DNA from: Acridotheres tristis
Lineage: Eukaryota > Chordata > Aves > Passeriformes > Sturnidae
NCBI GenBank assembly: GCA_037013685.1
Contig: CM072904.1
Location: 1,302,001 to 1,366,000, forward strand
DNA: 64,000 nucleotides
Direction: 5' to 3'
Of the stretch, positions 40,493-52,400 are shown piece after piece. A program made the translations under genes and the position numbers. Numbering within the stretch: the first letter of the stretch is position 1; the number at the start of each line of letters is the position of its first letter. The notes under the pieces were generated by a model. It searched no databases. It saw nothing but the letters and a program-made list of their open reading frames with translations, and was not told the origin of the DNA.

Positions 40493-41765
40493 ACCTAAAA
40501 AACCTAAACTGAAGTGCCACGCCAGGACTTATCCACATGGGTCTTCACCACGTAAAAAACAAAAACAACGTTAACAACCAACCTGACAGAAATACAAGAG
40601 CCAAAGCAACAAACTATCTTCATCCAAGAGACCACATTTCACATTGGGAGGAAGTTCATGCTCACCTGCCTTACCAAGGTTGGAACAATTTCCTCCCACC
40701 AGAAATCTACACTAAATTATTGTGGGTTTTTTTGCTTTGTTTTTCAAAAGCAGTAAAATTCTGACCCTTTCCAAGTTTCATTCTAAATTCATCACACGTT
40801 CTGCAATATAAAAGCTGCTTAACATTCCCTTTTATCTTCTCCCTTTAGAAGTGGAATCAATGATATCTCAATCATTGCAATAAACTCCTGTATTACTGCA
40901 AACTCAGGTCCACAACAGACCTGGCAACCTTCCGCTCAGATTCAAACATCCAGTCAGTAGCTGACAGTACAAATTTCCAACCAGTGCCAGCAAATACCCA
41001 AAGCCAGGAAATATCAGCCCTTATTGCAATTCTGACCTCCCGCACATTGTTTTTCTGCATTTCAACATTATTTGTATCTAAGGTGAAATCAAAGCCAGGT
41101 AGTCTCACAAACCACATAAAGAAAAAACAAGGGGGAAAAACACAGAAAAGCCACAACACGCCACAAAAAACTCATTAAACAAACCAAGAGAAAGGTGTAT
41201 TTCTCAAGGTACTAGGCCAACGTGGAAAACTGCTTCAGAGGGGCGGCTCAGACGTTTATCCGCGCAAGAACTATTCCGATGTTTAAGAACACAGTGCAGT
41301 GCTGCTGTCCCTGGGTAGCTCAGAGAGCCGAACCTGGAGCACAGCAGTGCCCGGGTGTCCCCAACCTTCCCTACCGAGCCCCACGGACCCACAGGGTCCC
41401 CAGCAGAGCCATGCGGGCCCTCAGGCTCAGCCCGGAGCCCCGGCGGGTCACGGCTCCCTCACGGCAAGGGCAGCGCGGCGGCCGCGGGGCCCGGCTGTCA
41501 CCTTGGGAACCGCAGGGCCGGGCCGGGCACCTCTCCCGGAGCGCGGGGAGCGCTGCCTGCACCCACAGCGAGCTGGTCCCGCACCTCCACCACCCCCACG
41601 TCCCAGGGCTGCCCATCCCTTCGGCGCGCCCCGTCGCCCCCGGCCCGAGGTCGCACATCCCGGCCTGAGGGGAGGGGGGGCGGCCATGAGGCCCCACAGG
41701 CGGAATGGGGGGGGGCGCGGGGGGCACGAGCCCACTCTCCCCCCCGGAGCGCGCCCGTCACTCAC

Positions 41766-41830
41766 CGCGCGACCGCCACGAGCCGCGGCCTTCGCTCCGC
41801 CCCCGCGGCCAAGCCCCGCCCCCTCCGGGC
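41766..41830 (-). other. SLC31A1: Candidate noncoding first exon of SLC31A1
   Basis: On the minus strand a strong donor (GCG then GTGAGTGAC) starts at 41765, right for a noncoding exon 1 joined across about 18.8 kb to the acceptor at 22989/22990. The 5' limit (about 41830) is a guess. Human SLC31A1 has the same head-to-head arrangement with FKBP15 and a long first intron. Confidence 0.45.
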
Positions 41831-41976
41831 CCCCATAACCCCACCCCTACCGGCAACCCGCAAGGTCCCGCCCCCCGCCGTGCCCCTAAGCCCCGCCCCC
41901 TTGACGTGTCCATGCAGGCCCCGCCCCTCAGTCTGGTTAAGCCGCGCCCCCGCGGTGCCACTGGAGCCCCGCCCCG

Positions 41977-41984
41977 TGACGTCA
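41977..41984 (+). promoter_or_regulatory. Palindromic cAMP response element TGACGTCA
   Basis: A full CRE palindrome within CGTGACGTCACG lies 91 bp upstream of the FKBP15 start codon. It could bind CREB/ATF proteins from either direction of the divergent promoter. Confidence 0.7.
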
Positions 41985-42074
41985 CGCTCCCGCCCCGCGC
42001 CGTGCCGTGCCGGTGCCGCCGGGCCGTGAAGCGCCGCCGCCTCCCGCCCGTCCTCGCCCCGGCGGTCGCTGGCG

Positions 42075-43491
42075 ATGTTTGCGGCGGCGGAGGAGGACGA
42101 CGCCGATTTCCTGTCCCCGGCCAGCGGGTGAGCGCCGGGGGCGCGGCGGTACCCCCTGCCCGCCGCCGGGAGGGCGCGGCGGCCCGGACAGGCCGCGGGG
42201 CCGTGGCCCCGGTGAAGGCCCGCGGCGGTGAGGGCCGGGCAGGCCGCCCCTGTGCATCGGGCCCGGGGCTGTGCTCCTGTGAGCGAGGGTGCCGCCGGGG
42301 CAGTGCCCGCTCCTGTCCCGCCGCGGGAGCGGTGTAGGGACAGCCCGAGAAGGGTCCGGCTGCCGGCGGGGCTCGGTGCGGGCCCGCTGTGCCCGGGGCA
42401 CGGGGTCTGGGGTTTGGGATCCTACCTGGGGACCCGCCGGACCCCGCTTTGCTCGGGGACCCCTCCCGCCCGGGGAGGCGGGGCCGCTCCGGGGTCTTCA
42501 GGGCAGAGAACTCGGTGTTTCCACTGGAATAAGGAGTGGGTGGGAAGTCCTGGAAGTGCCGCTCCGGGGCTGCTCAGCCAGCGCTGGCTCCTCCCAGGCT
42601 GTTCACCAGGCTCCGCTTGGATCGTGTCTGTGTGGAGCACATCCAGGGTTTTGTATCGCTGACTTGTTGCCGCTCCAAGAGCTGCTATTCCAGCTCTGTG
42701 CACTCCCCACCCCCTTCCAAGAGCTTCTCTTTAGCAGCTCTTATAAACTAATCCTCTCTATATAGAAAACTTATATTTTTAAAGGAGATTCACTGTCAGT
42801 GGTGTCATCCTTTGTTTGAATTATTCCCTTGCCCTGTGGTATCAGGAATAGGTTGAGTGTAACTGGCCTTGAAGCAATGAAATTGCAAACAATGTCTCCT
42901 GAAGGAATAACCTCCAGCACTGAACCCTCTGCCCTTAGCTGGGAGAGCTTCTTTCATTTTAAAACTTCATGGGAGAATGTGTTTCCTGGACATTTAAAGA
43001 GAAAAAACTCCAGGAGCTGAATGGTGGTTTCTCTGTCACACATTATTTTGGGTATTGTAAGAATCAGCTATTTTAAGTGAAGCTAGTTTTAGTCATTGCT
43101 TCAAAGTAACTTCTTTTTTTTGTATAGTTTCAGTTCTTATACTTCCAGTCGATTTTTGAGGAAATGAAACATAATTGTACCATTTTCCCAACCTCTGCAT
43201 ATACAAGTTCTGCCTATTCAAAATTAAATGGTCAATGCCATAAAGCAGCTTAACCTGCAGCCCTTTGTTTACTTCTAAAGTGATGGTAAACACTTTGTAT
43301 GTGATATAACTTCTGGTTAAGGGTGTTCATTAGGTGTAATGACTGTTAAATAAGGTTAAATGGTTTTATTTCCCTTTCTAGAGCCAGATTAGCCTCTCTC
43401 TTTGGCCTGGATCAAACAGTCTCAAGCCAGGGAAATGAATTCTTTCAGTTCACTGCACCAAAGCAGCCCAAGAAGGGTCAGACAGCAGCAG
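42075..43491 (+). CDS. FKBP15: FKBP15 coding exons 1-2 (acidic N-terminus)
   Basis: Exon 1 (42075-42127) encodes MFAAAEEDDADFLSPASG; exon 2 (43382-43491) encodes ARLASLFGLDQTVSSQGNEF and a lysine-rich FTAPKQPKKGQTAA. The intron of about 1.25 kb lies in and after the CpG island. Confidence 0.95.
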
Positions 43492-46400
43492 GTGAGTAAC
43501 TGGGGTTGAGAGTGGAGAACACACTCAGCAGGAAATGTGTGTGGGAAGAACCAGAACCTTTGTGAAGAGCAGCAGAGCAAATAATTCCCTGAGCTTTCCT
43601 CAGAGCTGTTGTCCTCCAGTGCCCTCCTACACCTGGATTTTCAACCGGCCTTGGGTGACTTTAGAATGCATCTCCTTGTTTCTTTGTGATTTCCTACTGG
43701 AAATTATTTTTCCTTGAGGGAAGGAGCATGTCATGGTGGTGCCAGCAGCCAGTCCTGTGCCTCTGACAGCTGTCCCTGATCTGTATCCCCACAGGCCAGG
43801 CCCAGAAGGCTCCAGTGGCCCCGGCAGCCTCAGGAGCCCCCTCGGTGCTGGTGGCCACCGCCGTGCTCGCCTATCGATAGTAAGTGACTTCTGCAGCCTG
43901 GTGCACTCTGTGTCCCTAATCCTAGAGGGGAGATATTTCTGGAGAAATGGGAAGAGAGTTGTTTTCAGCCATATCTGCATGGTGGAAACGTTGCAAGGCA
44001 ATGGAAGTTTCTGCTCAGGAACAGTTTTCAGTTGCTGCGCTGCAGCTCCGGGTGAGGCAGTTGTGGGATAAAGAGCAGGTTGTGGGTTTGGCTGTGGCTG
44101 GGAGCTGTGTCCTGGCTGCTGGGCTGACATGTGCATTGCTTCAGGAGGCTCTGGTAGTGGCTTGTGTTTCTTGCATTTGAGAATTGAGGCATGAACAGAG
44201 TGAGAGCACTAAAACTGTTTGATGCTGCCATCATGGAAAAACGCTTTTGCCTTGTATCTGTGAGAGCAGTTTTCAACTCACTCCACAATGTGTGCTCTTG
44301 CCTGTGGGCAAGCAGGAATGTCTCTAAGCTAAGCAAGGCTGCCTGACATTTTATATCTGAGGAAAGGGATCTGAACTCTAAATAATTTTAAGTTAGGGAC
44401 AGTTTTGCAGCTGAATGCCTCCCTTTTCTTCCAGTACAAATGGGCAGTACTTGAAGCAAGGCAAGTATGGAGCAGCTGTAGTGGGGAACCACACTGCCAA
44501 AGAGGTGAGAGACACTTCCTTCCCAACTCTGCCATGCTAAAGGCTCACTGGTATGAGATGATGTTTCTGTGAGCTTTCCAGGTGTTTTGCTTTTGATGTT
44601 GTTATCCTGCTGCCTTTCTGCCTCCTTGGGGCTCAGCCACCCACCTTGGTGACATCTTTCTTTCCTGAAGTCCATGAGTTTGTAAGATCTCTTACAACTC
44701 GTGCCTGAACTAGTTTGCAGTTTTTTTGAAAGTCACTTTGGTATTTATTCAGAATGTCCTTGACAACTGGATCACATATTTGTGCACATGGAAATGGATA
44801 CAAAGGAAAATTCTGTCCAGCAGTACAGAGATGCTTTGCTTAAGTTTTGTTCTTTTGGTATCAAAACCATCTTTCCTCCCCAAGTGTTCTTTGAAGAACA
44901 CAGAACTGAGGTGCCCAGTAAATTGGTGTGTTTGAAAGCTGCTTTGAAAACTCTCACCCGTCCCTGGTGTTGGTATTTGTGGTGCTTCATATCCCTCGTT
45001 CTTGTCTCACTAAGTTGCTTCTGCTTTGGCAAGAACAAAATAAATCTTAGTTTGGTCACTGAGTCAGTGATCTGGGAAGTGTTGAGCTGTGTTGTTCTGG
45101 GGGAGCTGGGGAGGACAGGGAGTGCAGAAGGAATCTGAACCAGCTTTCCTCAGGCTGCCTGTGTGGTATCACATCCAACTGGGAGCACTCACTAGGTCCC
45201 TCCCGGTTCACCTCTGAGCTGTGTCCAGTGCAGGTGCACAAAAGAAAACACATTTCCTTAATAGATTATGTTTAGTAGAGCCAAATATGTCAATAAATCT
45301 CATATCTGTGTTGTTTAGTACTTGGAAAGCTCCCTTCAGCTCTGTCTCTGACAATAAGCTTATGCAAAGATAAAAAATTACACACACAAACTTCTTCAGG
45401 TTGGATATTAAAGAAAATGTCTTTCCCAAAAGAGTGATCAGGGCCTGGAACAGCTGCCCAGGGCAGTGGTGGAGTCCCCATCCAGAAGAGGTTTAAAAAA
45501 CATGTGGATGTAGCACTTGGGGATATGGGTCAGTGGTGACCTTGGCAGTGGTGGGGAATGATCTTGGATGTTGCTTCCAACCTGAATGACTCTGGGATAG
45601 TTTGATGCCATGTGTGGTGAGTTCTATATCTGGAGGGGTTAGTGCAACATCTTTTTCCACTGTAACTGTGAAAAATGTGGAATTAGTTAAAGCATGTTGC
45701 TTATTCTAAAATAATGAGTTTGACTTGCTTGGTTGCTGCAGCTAAATAAAACTCTTTGAGAATAAACCAGTTTTAATAAGTGCCACAAAACAGTGTTAAG
45801 TATTTTTGCTGTGGTATATTTGACAACTAAATACTGAGCCTTAGGCTATGTGTGTGACAAAGCACCTTAGAACTGAAGATGTTTTGAGTTCCTGTTTTTG
45901 TTCTTTTTTTCTTGTCTAATTCCTTGTGGAATCCAGTACAGGATCCTCCTTTACATCAGTCAGCAGCAACAGATCACCTCTGCAAGGATCCACCCAGGCT
46001 TCGTGCTCACGGTGAGACTCTGGCCTAGAGAAGCATTTTTTGATCAGAGCAAACACAAGATTGGCTCTAAAATCCTCCCTTAAGCCTTGGTTTCTAACCT
46101 TTGAGATCAAACATCTGAGTGACAGAGCAGGAGGTGTCCCAGTGTGACAGTTCTTCTCCTCATATATTGCACAAGAGGCTGTGACAGCTCCTTTTGGCAG
46201 AGCACTTCCTCAGGAGATTTCCAAACCAAGGCTCCTGTAGGAGGTAAATTATTACCTGTGCTCACAGAGGTGTTTGGGGTTTGCAGCCCTGTAATGGATA
46301 AAAACAGCAAAATTCCTTTTGCTGAGAATTTCTAGTTAAGTGTCTGGGAGAATACAACTGAGTAAGCAGAAGGAAATGACAGCAAGGAAATGTTTTCTCT

Positions 46401-49400
46401 CTGAAAATTTACACTCAGCATTTTCCAGCTGTTCTGAACAATCTGAGCTCTAAAATGGGATCTCTCAGGATGTTGGTTCCTGCCAGTTTTACTGCAAATT
46501 GATGTGTTGGTTTACTGTTCTTAGTTTGTCATCAGATGACATCAAATTTCTTGGTATGAGAGATAGAAATTTCACTCCAAAATAATGAAATTTCTGTCCC
46601 AGCTTAGACCTTACTCTCTAGTTTTATAAGCACATTCTTGAAAAATTAATGGGTTTTATAGTCACTTCTGATGACATGGGTTTAGAAGTGAGGAAGAAGT
46701 GACTTCTCCAATTGATTCTGGAAGCCTAAATACAGTAAACTATGAAATGAAAGTTACTTGCACTTAAAACTTCTCAGTATGTATAAAAGAACCACGCTTC
46801 AAGGAAGTTTCTGAAAGGATTCACCTTCCTGTGTGAACTGCAGCATCTAGGAAGAACTTAATAGTTGCTCACATATTTGAGTTACAATAATTCCTCCATG
46901 GTAATGAGCACATAAATAAAAACTAATTCTGAACTTGGGCAGTAGAACAGTAGGGTTCTTCCTGCTTAATTTTAATAGCTCTTATTTTAAGCTTCTTTTG
47001 CATGTGGGTTTTTTAGTTCATTTAATGCCTAAGATAGAACTGATTTCCTCTCCCACAGGTTCAGCCCAACAATTACAGCACATTCTATGATGATCAGAGG
47101 CAAAACTGGTCCATCATGTTTGAGTCAGAAAAGGCAGCAGTGGATTTCAGTAAGCAGGTAACTGCTCACCTCTGGGCCAGGCAGTTCTTGATGGCTGGTT
47201 TACAGCAGGGCCAAATCAAGGTTTATTTTCAATGGAGTTCAGCTTTCAGTGTCTGCATAACTGATGGAGACAGATCTGAGAGCAGCCTGCCTGAGCTTTG
47301 TTCAGTAAAACAAATCTCTTCGAGGCAGGGAGCCTGTTCCTTTTCGAGATTCTCAAGTACTGCCTGTCAATGGTTCTGTAGAGCAGAGGATGTTTAATCA
47401 GCAACATTCAGCACAAGGAGATGTGGAATGCCCAGGGAGTGCATTTCTAGTGTGGGCTGGATCAGTACAGCAGGGAAAGCTTCAGATTCGTGAGTGGGAC
47501 TCGTCCATTAAAGGCCAGAGACACTGCCAGCCTTTCCCTCTGCAGGTGTGCATTGCCAAATGCAACAGCTCCCCAGCACTGGACTCAGTCCTCTGCCAGG
47601 ATCTCCTCCTGGGAGAAGGGCAGGGAGTGGAAGGAGGAGACTCCCTGGAGGTTGCCTACACGGGATGGCTGTTCCAAAACAACGGCCTTGGACAGGTAAA
47701 GACACTTCTGCCACCTCTTCATGCTGAGTGGGACAGTGCCTGGCAGGAACCTGCACATCCAGCATAGTACTGGTGTTGATGTTAGTGATGCCTTGAGGAG
47801 CTGGAACAGAGGCTACACACAGAGTTAAGGAAATAAAATGGGTATTTATTGTGAGGCCCACAAAAGGCCTACAAAAGCCACACCCCAGCAATAGAAGTGC
47901 CACAGTGGTGGCCCCTGCCTGGATGGCTCCAAGATGGAAGGAAAGGAGGGGTTGGTCACAAAATCTCACACTTTATAGGTTCTGGTTAATTTGCATGAAC
48001 CCACCCTCCACTTTTCACGTTTGTGCTTAGGGCCTGAAGTCTGGAGAAACTGTCCTTGAGTTCTTAACTAGAATAGGAACTGTTTTGTCTACATCACCCT
48101 AGCACATCAGAAAAGCACATCCAAGGAGAACAGGAAAACTTAAAACTAAAGGCATCATTAGAGGTATCCTTTGGGCATTTATGGCACTGTAAGTGGGGTC
48201 ATATGTATTGCCTATAGAATATTAAGGGATTCTGGCATATTACAAAAAAAATTCCTCACTGGAAGAGTTGTTGAGCATTGGCACAGGCTGCCCAGGGCAG
48301 CAGTGGAGTCACATCCCTGGAAGTGTTCAAAAACCATCTGGATGTGGTGCTTGACATGGTTTGGTGGTGAACAAGGCAGTGCTGGGGGAATGGTTGGACT
48401 TGGTAATGTTAGAGGGCTTTTCCAACCTTAATGTTTCTGTTATTCTGTTCAGGGAGAAGTGATTGAAATGCTTTTAAACTTCTGTTTAAAGCTCTGACAC
48501 ATGAATATTTATTGTTGTGTTTTGCTCTGCCAGTCCTGTCCTAAAGCAGGTCTGAAGTCTGAGTCTGCAGTTACCATTCACTTCATGAAACTGTACTTCA
48601 GGAGATGGACTAAAGCTCTGTCTTATGGCTGAGAATTAATTCTGCTAGTAATGGGATGGGAAATAACATTTAACCAGAGGTTCTGGGAGTTTATGGAATG
48701 TGTAAAGCAGCGTTCAGAGTCTTGAAACAGCTGGGAAATCCATGTATTTTGTGTTCTTGTTCAACTCTCCAGGTGTTTGACTCTAATGTAAACAAAGACA
48801 AGCTGCTGCGGCTGAAGCTGGGATCTGGAAAGGTCATCAAGGTACAGCTTCTGCCACTTCCATTATAGTATTATAATTATTCAATTATATAATTATTATT
48901 ATAATTAATAGTAGAAAATATATTCTATCTCATTATTAATAAAATATAGTATTGATTTTGTTATAAAATATAATTTTAAATAATTTATATTATAACTGTT
49001 CAATAATAATATTATCATTATTCAATTATAATAATTTAAGTCTCAGAACTTTGAATTACTGCAGATCTTGTTCTGGATTCATATATGCTCTTTCTGTATC
49101 ATTTATTAGGAAACACTGTGACAGTGACTCACTCAAGCTTTGCACAATAGAGCCCAGTCCCCTTTTCAGTATCAGTGTTAGACAGGTGTTGTCCTCTCTG
49201 GTAAAAAGGAAACTTCCTGTTTTCAGGAGCTGGGATTTTATTGTCTTTGTTTTTCTGGATGTCACTTAATCCATTCCCTAGTTCTTGGAGAACCCTGTTT
49301 CTAAAGGAAACAATTTTTCATCCAGGTGTTATGATATTTGCTTATGTTATCCCATAAAATCAGGGTTGAGTCAGAGATGCTTTTGTTCAGGTCACTTCCA

Positions 49401-52400
49401 TGACCTGAGTAATTCATGTATGACCCGTTGCAAGTTGTCTTTTATTGAAGATGTGCTATTTGTCTACTTCATTTGTTTTATCCTGTACCTTGCTAATTTT
49501 GCCTGGCTGTTAGAGCCATCTTGTGTAGTGCTGGCATCCCTTGGGCAGTTTGCATAGCTCTGACTTTATGTCCCTCATTACAAGTGTTTCCTTTGGTTGC
49601 TTTGTAAATCTAACCAGAGAAACTCAGATCTCTTTGGAGTCCAGTTCTTCCCCGGAATGCTGAGTGAGGTCACCACTGTGTGGTGGAGCTGCATCTTTAT
49701 TCTTAAGTTAACACTGGAATTTACAACTGGCTATCAGGATTTGTGGCAAGACAGAGGTTTGGTGCTGCATGTTGAATTTGCAAGAATCTCTCTGTATGTG
49801 TTTTGGAACCTTTGCCTGAAGTTGTCTTAATTGAGGTAAATGATGTCACTGTTGCTGACAGTGTTGCTGTCACTGATGTACCTGTTGCTTTCTCTTCCTT
49901 TGCCTGTGCAAACCAAAGGGCTGGGAAGAAGGAATGCTGGGCATGAAGAAAGGAGGGCGAAGGCTCCTCATCATTCCTCCAGCCTGGGCCTACGGGGCTC
50001 AGGGCGTGGCTGGTCGGGTCCCTGCAGACTCCACTCTGGTGTTTGAGGTGGAAATCAGGAGGGTGAGTGTCTCCTGCCGAGTGTTTGTTAACATTTGTTT
50101 TGTGACTGCGAGGGAGGAACCTGCTGTTAGTGTGAGAACTCCAGAACTGTTAGAAACCTCAGCAAGATGTGTATCTTTAATTCAAACAAACAAACAAACC
50201 CAAAACAGAACCCTAAACCTAGAAAATCCCTTAAGGCTGTTTGTGTGTTCTGTCTTTTAGGGATTTTAGGGACCTTTTAGTTGTCTTATTTGTGAGTCAC
50301 TTGGGAAAACAAAATACTGTGGGAGGAATGAGAGCTTCTCCAGCTCTGAATCAATTGACTGCTTTTCCTTGAAGTACAGGAGCTCCACAGGCAGTAGCAT
50401 CACAAATAAATTGATGAAAGCTTTTACAGGAACCCAGAAAACTTTTTTTTTTTTTTTTTTTTTGCTTCATGCTTTTTAAGGTGAAACTGGCAAAGGAGTG
50501 CTCTGGTTCAGATGGGCTGAGTGTCAGTTCAAGGGATTCCCCTGCACCTTCTCCAGTGCCCAGCTCAGATGGCTTCTCCTCAGACACGGGTTTAGTGCCT
50601 CCCTCCAGCATCCCTCCAAAGCCTGGGTAAGAAGCAGCATGGCTTAAACAGCTTGGTGTTAAGGCTGGTGGTGCCCATCAGCACAGTGCTGCACTAACAC
50701 ATCATTTGGGAAACGTGGGGCCTCTGGGCCAGCTCAGTGCCCTCCGTGTGGCAGAGCAGTGCTTGCTAACAGGACTTGCTGGAATTTTCTACTTGAGTGC
50801 TGATTTCCAGATTAAAGCAGTTGGGATGGGCTACAGTGAAGGAAGTCATTCTTCTCTAGCATTCCTGAGATCCAGTGGGACTGAGCTGTGTGGGTGCTGC
50901 TCTAGCAGCTGTCTCATCATTGTTGTCAGTTTGGACCTTCTCAGTCTCCACAACTCCCTGAAAAGAGGGTGTGGCCAGGTGGGGTCAGGTTCTTTTCCCA
51001 GGTAATGAGTGACTGGGAAGAGGAAATCACCTCTGAGTTACTCCAGGAGAGGTTTATGCTGGGTATTAGGAAAACCTTCACTGACAGGCATTGGCACATG
51101 CTGCCCAGGGTGGAGTTACCATCCCTGGAGGTGTTCAAAGAATGCAAATGTGGCACTTGGGGATGGGGTTTAGTGCTGAGCATGCTGGGGCTGGGTTAGT
51201 GGTTGGTGACTCAACCTTAGATGTATTTTCCAACCTTAACAATTCTGTTTCTTAAATTAAATGGGTCAGTCACCCTTTTTAGGGAGTCCAAGTAAGTGCT
51301 GCTCTTGTTGCCATAAGTAGTTTGTTATTAGACTTGGTTAAACTTATTTATACCAAAATATGGTTATTAAAGCAATCAACAAAATTATTTTTCTATAGTC
51401 ACCTGTTCCAATGGGCTCTAGTGGTGTCCTGAACATATCTACAGATAACACTGTAGGGAATGTTCCAGAAGTGTAGGCTAAAAGAAATGCTCATTATATG
51501 GGCAGACAGCTTTCCTAGGGAGAGGTGCATTTAATCTCCACATTTGGCTTTGCAGGGAGCCAGCTGTTCGGGCCAAGTCCAACTCCATCAGTGAGCAGCT
51601 TGCAGTAAGTGCTGGATTTGCCTAATTTGAAGCCTGAGTAGAGAAGTTTATTTCCACTTTAAGCACTGGGTACTGCTGAAGATAAAGTGAGCATCATGCA
51701 AGACACTGGAATGTTCACCTTACAGCAGCTTAGGGCCTTGTTTTTGAAGGAATTACTGGTTGGACTCAATTAACAGTTGGACTTCATGACCTTAAAGGTC
51801 TTTTCCAACCTTAATGATTCTGTGATTACCAGGACCTAAGGAACCCCAGCCCCAGTTCCTACTCTTAATTGCAAAGCGACCTTGACCATGTGGATGTTCA
51901 CAAGGTTGGTTGTCTTTTGAGATAAATGGACAAATTTAAAATAGATAACAAAGGAATTGGGACATTCAGGATAAGTTTATAGAGCTGCATGAGGAGACTT
52001 TGTGCCTCCAGACAGAGAAAGCTGCTAAGCAGCTTCCTGAACTCACACATTTTCTTGTTGGTGTTTTATGCAGGGATAGATTTTTGTCTGCAGTGACAGC
52101 ACTGTCATCCTAGACAGGGGATATATAAAACAAGCCAGATTAACATCCCTGGTGCTATCTTGTGTGCTTGAAGAGTAGATTTTCACACATTCAAAAACTG
52201 AGTCAAAATTCAGTGAGAGATGTAGAAGTGTTTGTAATACCTCAAAAGCCTGGGCTGAGACAAAGGGAGAGTAACTAAATGTTTCTTTTAGAACCCAGAT
52301 GTAGCAAAGGCAAAGCTGATTTCTCGGATGGCCAAAATGGGACAGCCAATGCTGCCTTTCCTTGCTGGGACAGCAGGGAGTCAGCTGGACTCCAGTGACT

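Larger units (their letters stand above)
22990..41765 (-). other. SLC31A1: Long SLC31A1 intron 1, no genes recognised
   Basis: Eighteen kilobases contain only short open frames with no recognisable domains. It holds CR1 pieces at about 24930, 30400, 35785 and 40110 and an A-rich tract at 23590-23617. No tRNA, snoRNA or microRNA hairpin was recognised, but a noncoding RNA cannot be excluded by eye. Confidence 0.6.
41230..42520. promoter_or_regulatory. CpG-island bidirectional promoter of SLC31A1 and FKBP15
   Basis: CpG-dense sequence spans both predicted divergent first exons. The interval 41800-41995 is packed with GC boxes (CCCCGCCCC type), interrupted by a consensus CRE. No TATA box is visible. 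Limits are by eye. Confidence 0.8.

Noticed and set aside
23000..41700. Possible hidden gene in the 18.8 kb gap
   Set aside because: All frames are short and none shows a recognisable domain or a consistent exon series; an SLC31A1 intron explains the gap.
41299..42337. Long open frames of Pro/Arg/Gly-rich protein in the CpG island
   Set aside because: Low stop-codon density is expected in very GC-rich DNA; the composition is unlike a conserved protein.
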